This document shows positions 8,847-17,693 of a stretch of DNA of 64,000 nucleotides, in pieces (position 1 is the stretch's first letter; every line of letters begins with the position of its first letter). This DNA comes from an uncultured Acidimicrobiaceae bacterium (GTDB taxonomy: Bacteria; Actinomycetota; Acidimicrobiia; Acidimicrobiales; UBA10347): assembly GCA_905182135.1 (NCBI GenBank), contig CAJJAG010000003.1, forward strand, positions 1 to 64,000. The letters run 5' to 3'. The notes beneath the pieces were generated by a model. The model had not been told where the DNA came from. It saw only the letters and a list, made by a program, of their open reading frames with translations, and made no database searches. Made by a program: the position numbers and the translations under genes.

Positions 8847-9125
8847 TTACGCGGTTGCGATCTCGGGCAGCTCAACCTGACGGCTTGCGTTTCGCTGGCG
8901 GCGGATACGACGGCGTTCCCGTTCGCTCATGCCACCCCAAATGCCGAACTTCTCGCTATTGGCCAATGCGTACTCAAGGCAATCGTTTTGCACGATGCAG
9001 TTACGGCAGACTTCTTTGGCCTCGCGAGTCGAGGCACCCCTCTCGGGGAAGAACAGGTCAGGGTCTACGCCGAGGCAGTTCGAGAACTCTTGCCACGAAC
9101 GATCAAGCATGTTTTTGCGACGCAT
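8847..9125 (-). CDS. WhiB-family regulator, WhiB2/WhmD-like (copy 2)
   Basis: This 92-residue Wbl protein has the four cluster cysteines (SNCLG, then EVCRNCIVQNDC), the classic GIWGGMSERERRRIRRQR turn and basic helix, and DPDLFFPERGAS. It resembles WhiB2/WhmD, which acts in septation and cell division in mycobacteria and streptomycetes; that subgroup is my judgement from memory. The ATG at 9125 is preceded by GAGGAGG, an excellent ribosome-binding site. A 255-bp regulatory region separates it from the divergent SDR gene. Confidence 0.93.
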   Translation of the reverse strand: MRRKNMLDRSWQEFSNCLGVDPDLFFPERGASTREAKEVCRNCIVQNDCLEYALANSEKFGIWGGMSERERRRIRRQRNASRQVELPEIATA

Positions 9126-9205
9126 GGCGCCTCCTCAAAGGGGAATCCACCCTTTGTAATTACAACAGTGTCATCATTGTGTCAGCGGGAAAGCCAAAAG
9201 CGCAA

Positions 9206-9278
9206 GGCCGATCTAGGTTTTTGCGCGCTTTTTGTTGTCTTTTTGCGGTTTTAGGCCCAAATTCCCTAAAAATCGGCC
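9206..9278. promoter_or_regulatory. Inverted repeat in the divergent whiB/SDR promoter region
   Basis: GGCCGAT (9206-9212) and ATCGGCC (9272-9278) form an inverted repeat around a T-rich stretch containing runs such as TTTTTGCGCGC. It may be an operator or an untranslated-leader structure, but a chance repeat is possible. Confidence 0.25.
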
Positions 9279-9381
9279 CACCACCCGCCCTCATACCAGT
9301 ATCAACAGTGCCCACACGAGCAACACCACTCCGTGCTGAGGGCGATTCATAGGACGAACAGAACTCCGGTAATGTCGTACG

Positions 9382-10140
9382 ATGACTCCATCGCGCGACA
9401 AATCGAAGATAGTTCTGGTCACCGGTGCGTCCAGTGGCATCGGCGCCGCAGCTGTTCGAGCATTAACTGCGACCGGCATGACCGTGCACGCCGCGGCTCG
9501 CCGCCACGATCGATTGCAGGCTCTTGCCGCCGAAAGCGGATGCATCCCCCATGTCCTTGACGTAACCGATGCGCCTGCGGTGCAAGCACTGGTGGCCGAG
9601 ATTGGCACCATCGACATTCTGGTCAACAATGCAGGCCTTGGCCGCGGTTGGGGCTCACTAGTCGAGGCAACGTACACAGACATCGAAGTCACCGTCTCGA
9701 CGAATGTGACCGCAACAATCCACATGGTCCAGGCGGTCTTGCCCGCCATGATCGCCCAGAAATCTGGCCATGTCGTGAACGTTGGATCCATGGCTGGGCT
9801 CTATCCGCTCAGCTCCGCTCTCTACGGTGCCACCAAAGGCGCCATGCATCGCCTATCGACCAATCTTCGCCTTGAGCTGCACGGCACCGGCGTGCGGGTC
9901 ACCGAAATCTGTCCCGGCCGAATCCAAACCGAGTTCTACCAAGTAGCCGTTGACGATGACGATGCTCGATCGGCAATCCTGGACACTGGCGCTGACGAGG
10001 TGACCGCTGCCGAGTGCGCCGACACCATCGTTTATGCAGTAAATGCCGCACCTCATATCAATATCAATCGGATTGAGCTGCAACCGACCGAGCAGACATA
10101 CGGTGGAAGCCAGTACGTCCTACGAAAGACACAGCCATGA
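9382..10140 (+). CDS. Short-chain dehydrogenase/reductase (YdfG-like)
   Basis: This 252-residue classical SDR has the cofactor motif TGASSGIG at residues 14-21, NNAG near 90, a Ser in NVGSMAG and the catalytic YGATK. It reads like the NADP-dependent 3-hydroxy-acid dehydrogenase / YdfG group. Its stop overlaps the start of the next SDR gene by ATGA, indicating translational coupling, so the two enzymes probably act in one pathway. The substrate is unknown. Confidence 0.9.
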   Translation: MTPSRDKSKIVLVTGASSGIGAAAVRALTATGMTVHAAARRHDRLQALAAESGCIPHVLDVTDAPAVQALVAEIGTIDILVNNAGLGRGWGSLVEATYTDIEVTVSTNVTATIHMVQAVLPAMIAQKSGHVVNVGSMAGLYPLSSALYGATKGAMHRLSTNLRLELHGTGVRVTEICPGRIQTEFYQVAVDDDDARSAILDTGADEVTAAECADTIVYAVNAAPHININRIELQPTEQTYGGSQYVLRKTQP

Positions 10141-10901
10141 ACTTCGCCGAAGGCTCTTTTACAGGCAAGGTAATCGCCATCACCGGTGCCGCATCTGGCA
10201 TGGGCGCTGCGTGCGCGCGGGCCTTTGCCGAACTCGGAGGCACTGTCGCAATCATCGATATCGACGAAAAGGGTGCTTTAGGCGTCGCCCGCGAGATAGC
10301 TGGCGACGACCCAATCATTGGCGACCTTTCCACGAGCAGCTTCTGCTCCCATGCAATCGCGACAATCACTGACCGTTACCAGCGTCTCGACGTTCTTGTA
10401 AACGCTGCAGGCACCATTCACCGCGCTGACGCTCTGGGCACGAGCGACGATGACTGGCGCCGTGTCATGGGCGTCAATATCGATGGCATGTTCTATCTGA
10501 GCCGAGCAGCGGTCAAATACATGGCCAAGAGCGGTGGTGGCGCGATCGTGAACTTCGGCAGCATCTGGGGCGGCGTGGCGGCGTCAGGGTCGACTGCGTA
10601 CTGCGTGTCCAAGGGTGCGGTGCATCAACTCACACGGGCTATGGCGCTCGACCATGTGGAAGATGGCATTCGAATCAACGCTGTGGCTCCTGGCGAGGTT
10701 CGCACCCCAATGCTGTCCAGTCAGCGTGCCACTCCCCCGTCTGCGGCCGACCTGCAGGCCATGGCCGATGCAACGATTCCCATGAAGCGGCTGGCTGAAC
10801 CCGAAGAGATCGCCAACGTGGTTGTCTTCTTGGCGAGCAACGACGCCAGTTACATGACCGGCGAAATCGTGCACGTCGACGCTGGGTACACCGCCCGGTA
10901 A
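10137..10901 (+). CDS. Short-chain dehydrogenase/reductase (FabG-like)
   Basis: This 254-residue classical SDR has TGAASGMG near residue 16, NAAG, the Ser of NFGSIWGG, the catalytic YCVSK and the PGEVRTPM stretch after it. The C-terminal MTGEIVHVDAGYTAR is typical of 3-oxoacyl-ACP reductase-like SDRs. It starts within the end of the preceding SDR gene (ATGA overlap) and ends 14 bp before the convergent VWA gene. Likely NAD(P)-dependent oxidation or reduction of a hydroxy/keto substrate; specificity unknown. Confidence 0.9.
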   Translation: MNFAEGSFTGKVIAITGAASGMGAACARAFAELGGTVAIIDIDEKGALGVAREIAGDDPIIGDLSTSSFCSHAIATITDRYQRLDVLVNAAGTIHRADALGTSDDDWRRVMGVNIDGMFYLSRAAVKYMAKSGGGAIVNFGSIWGGVAASGSTAYCVSKGAVHQLTRAMALDHVEDGIRINAVAPGEVRTPMLSSQRATPPSAADLQAMADATIPMKRLAEPEEIANVVVFLASNDASYMTGEIVHVDAGYTAR

Positions 10902-10915
10902 AGGGCCCGTTGCTC

Positions 10916-12952
10916 TTAACGGCGCCCGGTGCGCATGGCTCGTTTGTGTTCGACGAAGTCGACGAGCACGTAGTCACCCAGGTTTTGCGGTGTGGTGAAG
11001 AACGCTCTGCCACCGTTGAGTTGGGTGATTTTCTCGATAAAGCGGGTCAGATAGGGTGTCGCGTCGAGCATGAAGACGTTGATTCGAATGTCCTCACGGG
11101 TGCAGCGATTGACTTCGATCATGGTCTTGTCAATCGTCTCTTGAATCGGTGGATAGTTGAACTGCGGTCGCCCATAGTCGTCGAGGTGCGCGGTCGGTTC
11201 CCCGTCGGTGATCATGATGATCTGCTTGGTGCCGGTCTGCTTTTTCAGCATGTCTCGGGCCAGCATGAAACCATGTTGCATGTTGGTGCCATAGACAAAG
11301 TCCCATTGAACGCCTGGCAGCTTGGTCGGCTCGATCACGGTGGCCACGTCGCTGAAGCCGACCACACCCAGATAATCACGCGGGTACTGCGATGAGATCA
11401 ACCCATAGAGCGCCATGGCGACCTTCTTGGCGGGCAGGAAGTTGTCGCGCATCGGCATCGAGAGTGACATGTCGAGCATCAGCACCGTTGAGGACTGGAC
11501 CTGGTGTTCGGTACGTTCGACTTCGAAGTCGTCGGGTGTCAGCTGAACCGGCGTCCCGCCACCAGTGCGGGTGATGGCATTACGGATGGTCTTGCCAATG
11601 TGCAGATTGAATGGGTCGCCCCATTCATAAGGTTTGGTGGTGTACTCGCGCTCGTGACCTTGGCCCGACTCGTGCATCTCATGGCGCCCAACCGTGTTCT
11701 TCGCCAGCTTGGAGAACAGATCAGACAGCGCCTGGTTCGCAATGCGGCGGACCGCCCGAGGCGTGAGTTCGAGTTTGCCGTCGTTGTTCTCGACCAGACC
11801 AGAGTCTTCGAGCATCTTCGATAACTGGCTGAGCTGCTCAAGTGAATTTGCGGCATCGTCACCCATGAGCTCGCGGGCACGTTCGATGTCGACTTCAGCG
11901 AGCGCACCGGGGTTCGTGGTGCCCCGCAACAGGTTCTCGAGCTGGTCAAGATCGTTGAGGTCGCCCATCATGTCCATGGCTGAACCCATATCGAGCGGGT
12001 CATACCCGGAGAAGTCGTAGGACTGCTGCCAGCCGGCATCGGGGAACATTTGTTGCAGGTTCTGACCGAGCTGGTCGACCTGCCACTTCAGGTCCATGTC
12101 CTCGAGTAGTTGGTCCGACAGTGACTGCATCTGCGCCCGTTGTTCCGGCGTCATCGAGTTCATCATCGCCTGGGCCGCAGCCATCCGCTGGGCCATAACT
12201 TCGAGCAGTTCGTCGAGCGTCTGCGGATTCTCGGGGAAGAAGTCGCCGAACTTGTCCATGAAGTCAGCAAAGTCGGGCTCCTCGCCCTGCTGGCGCTGAT
12301 CGAGCATGTTGTTCAGCTCAGACATCATGTCCTTCATGCGCTGCATGTCTTCGGGTGACATGTCGTTGACGCCCTCGGCCATCTGATCCAGTTGCTGTTG
12401 CATCAGCTGCTCACGCAGCTTCTCCATCAGATCATCAAAGCGCTGCTGAGATTCCTGCGATTGAAAATCGTAGTTCTCGAGCCCTTTTACCTGACCAGCC
12501 AGGTCAGATGGCAGCAGGTCAAGTTGCACGTTTTTCTCGGTGACCGAGTTCTGGGTCAGGTCACTGCGTCGATCATCGCCGGAGTTGCGGGCTTCTTGAG
12601 CCAGATCGTTTAGTGCTTGTCGTTCTTCGCCGACAAGTTCGCGCAGCTCTTGTGCAATTTCGTCGTAGACGCCGCCAAGGTCATGGTTCTCGAGTCGTTC
12701 GCGTCGTTCTTCGGCCAACTGCTGCAATAGTTCGCGCAGGCCTTGGATGTGGTTGCCGTCAACGTCAAAGCCTTGTTGCAACAGATTGCGAAGTGCACTG
12801 TTGGGGTCGCCGTGGTGAATGAGCTCGTCGCTGAGTTCAGCGAATATGTCGAACGCGTCGAGGTCAAACCCGTTTTGTGAACCGTCCCATTGGGAGTACG
12901 CATAACGGCGCGCCTCGGGGTCTCGTTTGCGGCGGAACCGGCGAAGCACCAT
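10916..12952 (-). CDS. Large VWA-domain protein with Met/Gln-rich coiled N-terminal region
   Basis: This 678-residue cytoplasmic protein has two parts. Residues 1 to about 440 are strongly charged and rich in Gln, Met, Asp and Leu, likely helical (QQQLDQMAEGVNDMSPEDMQ and similar). The C-terminal part is a von Willebrand factor A domain with a MIDAS motif DMSLSMP and MITDGEPTAH. In Actinomycetota such proteins often pair with a Mg-chelatase-like AAA ATPase as a MoxR/CoxE-like chaperone system; no such ATPase is adjacent here. The chaperone-like role is inference. Confidence 0.8.
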   Translation of the reverse strand: MVLRRFRRKRDPEARRYAYSQWDGSQNGFDLDAFDIFAELSDELIHHGDPNSALRNLLQQGFDVDGNHIQGLRELLQQLAEERRERLENHDLGGVYDEIAQELRELVGEERQALNDLAQEARNSGDDRRSDLTQNSVTEKNVQLDLLPSDLAGQVKGLENYDFQSQESQQRFDDLMEKLREQLMQQQLDQMAEGVNDMSPEDMQRMKDMMSELNNMLDQRQQGEEPDFADFMDKFGDFFPENPQTLDELLEVMAQRMAAAQAMMNSMTPEQRAQMQSLSDQLLEDMDLKWQVDQLGQNLQQMFPDAGWQQSYDFSGYDPLDMGSAMDMMGDLNDLDQLENLLRGTTNPGALAEVDIERARELMGDDAANSLEQLSQLSKMLEDSGLVENNDGKLELTPRAVRRIANQALSDLFSKLAKNTVGRHEMHESGQGHEREYTTKPYEWGDPFNLHIGKTIRNAITRTGGGTPVQLTPDDFEVERTEHQVQSSTVLMLDMSLSMPMRDNFLPAKKVAMALYGLISSQYPRDYLGVVGFSDVATVIEPTKLPGVQWDFVYGTNMQHGFMLARDMLKKQTGTKQIIMITDGEPTAHLDDYGRPQFNYPPIQETIDKTMIEVNRCTREDIRINVFMLDATPYLTRFIEKITQLNGGRAFFTTPQNLGDYVLVDFVEHKRAMRTGRR

Positions 12953-12996
12953 GAACGGAGCCTAGGACACTCTGTGCTAGTCGCACAGCCGGCCCG

Positions 12997-13272
12997 CTAC
13001 TTGATTCGAAACTCGTCGCTCCAGCCGTCGGGTTCTTCCTTCAGCTGGTCACTGGTCGCCTGACGTGACCAGTGTGGCAGGTCCATCTCGCCAACTGACG
13101 ATGCGAGATTACCTACCCGTGGTACGGCCTCGCCAGCAGGTTTATCGACAGAACCTGTCGGGTCCGCACCCACCGCCACTGCAGTTATACGTGCAGTCTT
13201 CGGCGTTGGGTCCACATCGCCCTTGGCGTGTTTTGCTATCTCAAACCGAGGGAGTTCGCTGCTATCGAGCAT
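12997..13272 (-). CDS. Small hypothetical protein, possibly a truncated N-terminus
   Basis: This 91-residue frame has GAAGG seven bases before its ATG and lies 44 bp upstream of the VWA gene on the same strand. It is polar and low in structure, ending with MDLPHWSRQATSDQL and DGWSDEFRIK. The LPHW-type segment resembles disordered N-terminal regions of some actinobacterial membrane enzymes, but I cannot place it. It may be a real small protein or a relic. Confidence 0.4.
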   Translation of the reverse strand: MLDSSELPRFEIAKHAKGDVDPTPKTARITAVAVGADPTGSVDKPAGEAVPRVGNLASSVGEMDLPHWSRQATSDQLKEEPDGWSDEFRIK

Positions 13273-13324
13273 GGCAGCACCTTCAATCGCGGGAGCATGC
13301 CCAGAGGATCGACCGAAGAACCCC

Positions 13325-13618
13325 CTACCGCTCTTCTCGTAGCCACAGCCGGCCGTTATTCAGGTTCAGAGACGTTGACCACGTAGCGCCTTTTTCTCGG
13401 CCGATGATCATCGAGCTGATGCCAGGTACTTGTTCGCTGTTGAACACGGCGTGAATGAGCGCGCCAACCGACCGGCACAGAGCCCCGCTCTTGACAAGAA
13501 CGGCTTGCACAAACGGGGCATCGAATTCCTTGCGGAACATGCAATCTTCTGGTGTGAACGTGAAGCGCGAACGCAGCTCAAGAGTCTCTTCGTCGACAAT
13601 GCCCGACGGCTCCTCCAA
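13325..13618 (-). CDS. Possible hypothetical ORF
   Basis: This frame of 97 codons opens with TTG and has a balanced composition, for example FTFTPEDCMFRKEFDAPFVQ and NSEQVPGISSMIIG. No family is recognised and no good ribosome-binding site precedes the TTG; an internal ATG near residue 27 is an alternative start. The open frame extends about 20 codons further upstream before a TGA. It may be genuine or a remnant. Confidence 0.3.
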   Translation of the reverse strand: MEEPSGIVDEETLELRSRFTFTPEDCMFRKEFDAPFVQAVLVKSGALCRSVGALIHAVFNSEQVPGISSMIIGREKGATWSTSLNLNNGRLWLREER

Positions 13619-14037
13619 GCTGGCCGCTGACTTTAAAGCCGTGTCGCCCTTAGCCCATACCGAACGACGCGACGGTACGAGTCTTCAAAAAGCAGGGGTC
13701 ACAATCAACCTGTTCAAGGCCAAGAACATCCAACTGTTGACCTCCCGCTACAAACAACGACAGCGCTCTCATCCCGAGACACGCCGTACGACTCTCCTTT
13801 GCCTGCACTGGCCATCCCAGACCCATCGATGACACAGACAAGAAGTGTGCACTGTTGATGACCAACCGGCCACAACGGCGACGATAAGAATCGAGTTTCA
13901 CCCGTCACCTGCCCAAGATCTAACGCTCTCCCCGCCGAAATTTTCCAAAGGTTCTGCCTCTTCGTAGAGACACGCCCCAAGCCTATGCAAGATTGCCTTA
14001 ACGCTACGCCTGCGCGAGTGCGTACTCTTTTGCCTGC
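13619..14037. other. Interval without a supported gene upstream of coaA
   Basis: Only short overlapping frames of poor composition occur here on either strand. The last hundred bases are more AT-rich and presumably hold the coaA promoter. No repeat or RNA gene is seen. Confidence 0.4.
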
Positions 14038-14973
14038 ATGACCGAGATCGATCCGTATCTGCACTTCAACGCGGAAGCCTGGTCCAAGCTACGAGCGACG
14101 ACACCGATGACGCTTGACCAAGCCGACATCGAACGGCTGCAGGGGGTAAACGAGAATCTCTCGATGGATGAGATCGAACGCACCTACCTGCCGCTCTCAC
14201 GCCTGCTCAGCCTGTATGTCGGCGCGGTACAAGAACTATCACGCACCACGAACACCTTCCTCGGCACTCCCCCCGACGATGTCCCCTACCTGATCGGCCT
14301 TGCCGGAAGCGTCGCAGTTGGCAAGAGCACCAGTGCTCGTGTCCTGCAAACGCTGCTCTCACGTTGGCCAAACAGTCCCCGAGTCGACCTGATCACCACC
14401 GACGGGTTTCTGTATCCCAACGCTGTCCTAAAGGAACGTGGACTGATGAGCCGTAAGGGCTTCCCCGAGTCCTACGACCAACGAGCGCTGCTCGAATGCG
14501 TGTCTCGGCTGAAGTCGGGTGAACAGAACATCGAAATCCCGGTGTACTCCCACCTGACCTACGACGTACTCCCTGATCGGCGCCGCCTGATCGAAGCACC
14601 CGATGTGATCATTATCGAGGGTCTCAACGTGCTGCAGACCGGCGCCGCCACGCCCGCCGGCCCTCGAGTCTTCGTAAGCGATTACTTTGACTTTGCGATC
14701 TACATCGATGCTGACCCCGCCGTCGTTCGCACCTGGTACATCGAACGGTTCCTGACGTTGCGCAAGTCAGCGTTCGCCGATCCACGCTCGTACTTCTCAC
14801 GCTATGCCTCGCTCAGTGACGAGGAAGCAACCGAAACAGCATCCGGAATCTGGGACGCCATCAACGGGCCAAACCTGGTCGACAACATTGCACCCACCCG
14901 TGAGCGCTCTGATCTGATCCTGCACAAAGGGCTGAACCACATGGTGGAAGAGATCCGCTTACGCCGGCTCTAG
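14038..14973 (+). CDS. coaA: Type I pantothenate kinase
   Basis: This 311-residue protein matches the length of bacterial CoaA, which phosphorylates pantothenate in the first committed step of CoA synthesis. The P-loop is [12 protein letters not shown] at about residue 88. The family's RKGFPESYD and [10 protein letters not shown] substrate-region motifs follow, then [14 protein letters not shown]. The N-terminus ([13 protein letters not shown]) is also typical. It stands alone on the plus strand. Confidence 0.95.
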   Translation: MTEIDPYLHFNAEAWSKLRATTPMTLDQADIERLQGVNENLSMDEIERTYLPLSRLLSLYVGAVQELSRTTNTFLGTPPDDVPYLIGLAGSVAVGKSTSARVLQTLLSRWPNSPRVDLITTDGFLYPNAVLKERGLMSRKGFPESYDQRALLECVSRLKSGEQNIEIPVYSHLTYDVLPDRRRLIEAPDVIIIEGLNVLQTGAATPAGPRVFVSDYFDFAIYIDADPAVVRTWYIERFLTLRKSAFADPRSYFSRYASLSDEEATETASGIWDAINGPNLVDNIAPTRERSDLILHKGLNHMVEEIRLRRL

Positions 14974-15089
14974 CCGTGCCGCGTGCCGACGAAACACAAT
15001 CGCACCTCGCCATGGAACCCGCGACTCTGCTGTAAAACATCCCATAGCGACCACGAGGAGACCGTGCGTTTTCTTGGCAGTATTGGCAC

Positions 15090-16331
15090 GTGACCAAGAC
15101 CGGCGAACAACAACCGTTCATGTGGGGCGTCACCATGTCGTCGATGCAAACCGAAGGCGTTCACCCGTCTGCAGACTGGTCACGCTGGGAGCGGGACAAG
15201 ACCGCACCCGATTCAAGCGACGGCAACGGCTTCGCCACGAACTTCCATGACGACCTCAGTCTGATCGCCAGTATCGGCGTTACCGACGTTCGGCTTGGTA
15301 TCGAGTGGGCTCGCATCGAACCGGTCGAAGGCAAGATTGATTCCGAGGCACTCGATCGCTACGGCGACATGGTGGCCCATGCTCGCTCTGTCGGCGTGCG
15401 GCCCTGGCTGACGCTGCACAGCACCAGCCTGCCTGGGTGGTTCAGCGAAGACTCTATGGGTTTCCTAGAAGAACGGGGCCGTGAGTACTACTGGCTCCGC
15501 CATGTCGACCGGTGCGCTGAACGTTTCGGTGACGACGCTGCCGGGTGGACCCCCATCGAGGATCCTGTCGGCTGGGCCGTTCGAGGGTTTCTACTAGGCA
15601 GCAGGCCTCCGGGGCGTAAACACACAACCGACCTTGACATGCGCAAATTTTATGAAGCCGCCGAAGGCGCTCTGATTGCCGATCATCTCGCTGCCCGCCA
15701 CCTGCGTGCGGGTGGGGCCACCACTATGGCTGCTCGCGGCACACCAACGATCTTCGCCGCCGTCGACGACGAGCGATCAGACCTGGAAGCACAAGCCGCC
15801 CAAAAACACGTCCGCTGGTGGGAAGCTGTGTTGGTCGACTCATGGGTGCGCATGGGCGCTGATGGCGAACTCTCGCTGCCAGACCGAGTGCCGCAGCGCG
15901 ACGCTCAGTGGGTCGACGATTTTGACATCATCGGCCTGGGATTCGATCATCCGATCAGCATCGACCGGACTGGCCGCATGCGCCCCTATCCGGCAAATAC
16001 AACCCGTTCCGATGCGGGCTTCTCACCGCTGCCAGAGGAACTCGGCGTGTTGCTACAGCTGATGGCAGAACGGCTAAACACGCCACTCGCGGTCACATCG
16101 AATGGCGTCTCGACCACCAACGATGAATGGCGCACCGAGGTACTCGACGAGACGCTCGACATCGTGCGCGACGTTCGAGCCGACGGCGTCAATCTGGTTG
16201 GCTACTTCCACGACACCGGCATCGACGGATACGAGTGGCGAGCGGGCTTCGATACCGACCGCGGCCTGATCGGCCGAGACCGCTCCATCAAACGAAGCGG
16301 CCATCTCTACCACGACCGCATCACTAGCTAA
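15090..16331 (+). CDS. GH1 (beta-glucosidase)-like protein with altered active site
   Basis: This 413-residue protein begins at GTG and has the GH1 opening FMWGVTMSSMQTEG, the strand-2 block IEWARIEPVEGKID, PWLTLHSTSLPGW and the C-terminal GYFHDTGIDGYEWRAGF, so the TIM-barrel family is clear. In active GH1 enzymes the acid/base lies in T-x-N-E-P and the nucleophile Glu in T-E-N-G. Here the first reads TPIEDP (Glu kept, Asn lost) and the second VTSNG, with Ser for the nucleophile. It is shorter than most GH1 enzymes (about 450). It may be non-hydrolytic or have a new activity. Confidence 0.8.
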   Translation: MTKTGEQQPFMWGVTMSSMQTEGVHPSADWSRWERDKTAPDSSDGNGFATNFHDDLSLIASIGVTDVRLGIEWARIEPVEGKIDSEALDRYGDMVAHARSVGVRPWLTLHSTSLPGWFSEDSMGFLEERGREYYWLRHVDRCAERFGDDAAGWTPIEDPVGWAVRGFLLGSRPPGRKHTTDLDMRKFYEAAEGALIADHLAARHLRAGGATTMAARGTPTIFAAVDDERSDLEAQAAQKHVRWWEAVLVDSWVRMGADGELSLPDRVPQRDAQWVDDFDIIGLGFDHPISIDRTGRMRPYPANTTRSDAGFSPLPEELGVLLQLMAERLNTPLAVTSNGVSTTNDEWRTEVLDETLDIVRDVRADGVNLVGYFHDTGIDGYEWRAGFDTDRGLIGRDRSIKRSGHLYHDRITS

Positions 16332-16497
16332 TCCGCAGAGCAACCCAAACCCAAACTAGAGCGCTATTAACAACGCGTAGCCGGCTCCTAACGAGCCATC
16401 GGCCTCGGGCAAGGAAACGGGCGATCAAAGCGTTGGTTCACAAATTGCGCATAGCAAAGTAGTGACCACAAGCCGACCGGTGTTCTAACGTTGACAC

Positions 16498-17082
16498 ATG
16501 AGCCTGACTACAGAACCACAAACGAGCCACGAAGACCTCCCCCGGGCAGCGTTCACCACGTTTGAAGAATCGACCGCCGAAGACTGGGCGAAGATCATTC
16601 CGCAACTCAGCACAACGCAAACCATGGTGGCTGACCGGGTGCTTGGCTTACTCGCCGACTTGGAGATCGATCACGGCGGTTTCCCCGTCAACAGGCTGGA
16701 GCACAGCTTGCAGACAGCAACCCGCGCCGAGCGCGACAACCGCGATGACGAGTACGTATTCTGCGCGCTGATTCACGACGTCGGCGACACGCTGGCACCG
16801 TTCAATCACCCAGAAATCGCAGCTGCAATCGTGAAGCCATTCGTTAGCGAAGCCAACCATTTCATGGTCCAGAATCATGGCGTGTTCCAGGGTTACTACT
16901 TCTGGGACTACATCGGCATGGACGGCAACGCTCGCGAAGAATTCCGCGACTCGCCGCACTTCGATCACACCGAAGAGTTCACCCGTCTCTATGACCAGAC
17001 AGCGTTCGACGCGACCTACACGAGCAACCCGCTCGAGCATTACGCACCGCTCGTCCGCAAGATCTTGAAGGCCGACGGCTGA
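16498..17082 (+). CDS. HD-domain protein of the COG4341/PhnZ-like group
   Basis: This 194-residue protein carries an HD metal site: LEHSLQTATRAERDN, then ALIHDVGD and a later His in HFMVQNHGVFQGYYFWD. The distal stretch LYDQTAFDATY resembles the PhnZ/MIOX-like mixed-valence diiron oxygenases rather than the common HD phosphohydrolases. PhnZ cleaves the C-P bond of hydroxyphosphonates. The subgroup is assigned by pattern only. No phosphonate partner (PhnY-like dioxygenase) is adjacent, although a PhyH-type dioxygenase lies 43 kb away. Confidence 0.75.
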   Translation: MSLTTEPQTSHEDLPRAAFTTFEESTAEDWAKIIPQLSTTQTMVADRVLGLLADLEIDHGGFPVNRLEHSLQTATRAERDNRDDEYVFCALIHDVGDTLAPFNHPEIAAAIVKPFVSEANHFMVQNHGVFQGYYFWDYIGMDGNAREEFRDSPHFDHTEEFTRLYDQTAFDATYTSNPLEHYAPLVRKILKADG

Positions 17083-17116
17083 ACCAGACAGCACTAACTG
17101 AACCAGACGGCACCAA
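17079..17116. repeat. Two tandem 19-bp units over the HD gene stop
   Basis: CTGAACCAGACAGCACTAA (17079-17097) and CTGAACCAGACGGCACCAA (17098-17116) differ at two positions. The stop codon of the HD gene lies inside the first unit, so this looks like a recent local duplication. Confidence 0.7.
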
Positions 17117-17294
17117 TTCGACGGCGCCTCTCACCCAGCCGTAATGAGCCGCGGGCTTGACGCTACGCCACAACAGTCGTTCACCTGAAACAGGTCATAC
17201 CGCTACGCGCCATTGCCGCAGCTGCGACTCGAGATGCTTGACCAGTCGCCTATCCGCGGCGAACCCAGCCAGACCGCTGGGGGCTAAGCGTGGA

Positions 17295-17423
17295 TTATTC
17301 GAATACAGCGATGTCCATGCCAGCCTGCACCGCATAGGGCAGGTCACGAAGCTCATCAAGACCGAGACCACCGAGGTCATCCATCCACTGCATTGGTTCG
17401 TAGATGTCGAGTTCTGCATTCAT
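17295..17423 (-). CDS. Tiny acidic ORF of 42 residues
   Basis: The ATG at 17423 is preceded by AAGGAG with nine bases spacing, one of the best ribosome-binding sites in the window. The product (starting MNAELDIYEPMQWMDDLGGL and ending AGMDIAVFE) is acidic, Asp/Glu/Leu/Met-rich and has no Cys or Lys. It has no recognised family and no neighbouring gene on the same strand within 250 bp. The AT-rich block upstream (17465-17630) could be its promoter. It could be a peptide gene, a leader, or the precursor of a modified peptide; the last is speculation. Confidence 0.5.
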   Translation of the reverse strand: MNAELDIYEPMQWMDDLGGLGLDELRDLPYAVQAGMDIAVFE

Positions 17424-17464
17424 GCTGATGACTCCTTGGCGTCGGCCCACGCCGTTGTGGGCTG

Positions 17465-17630
17465 AACAAGTATCATTATTAGCTTTTTTGAAGAACAAAC
17501 CAGCGACTTATTTGCAAAAATGCGGGTTATTTATTTCAAAAAGCCAAAGAATGCTATATTTTGAAGTACAAAGATCGATGATATTTCTCATCAACCCAAC
17601 TTTAAGGGCTTATAGCGCGCTAGCCATTCG
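17465..17630. other. AT-rich block, compositionally unlike the rest of the window
   Basis: This stretch contains many A/T runs (AGCTTTTTTGAAGAAC, TTATTTATTTCAAAAAG, ATATTTTGAAG), whereas the genes around it are GC-rich. It holds no convincing coding frame. It may be a promoter region for the tiny ORF at 17295-17423, an untranslated RNA, or a fragment acquired from elsewhere. Confidence 0.45.
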
Positions 17631-17675
17631 GTGAGATCAACCCCCGCGAGATCAACCCGAGCGAGATAAACCCCA
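17631..17675. repeat. Three tandem 15-bp units
   Basis: GTGAGATCAACCCCC (17631-17645), GCGAGATCAACCCGA (17646-17660) and GCGAGATAAACCCCA (17661-17675) form a short tandem array just past the stop of the LPxTG gene. Confidence 0.7.
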
Positions 17676-17693
17676 CTGCGTCGCCTAGTTAGT

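Noticed and set aside
13677-13680. TGA upstream of the 13325-13618 frame as a third selenocysteine codon
   Set aside because: The sequence around it shows no redox motif, no family and no SECIS-like hairpin, so an ordinary stop is more likely.
13650-14064. Minus-strand frames upstream of coaA
   Set aside because: They overlap the coaA start or the coaA promoter and read as low-quality sequence.
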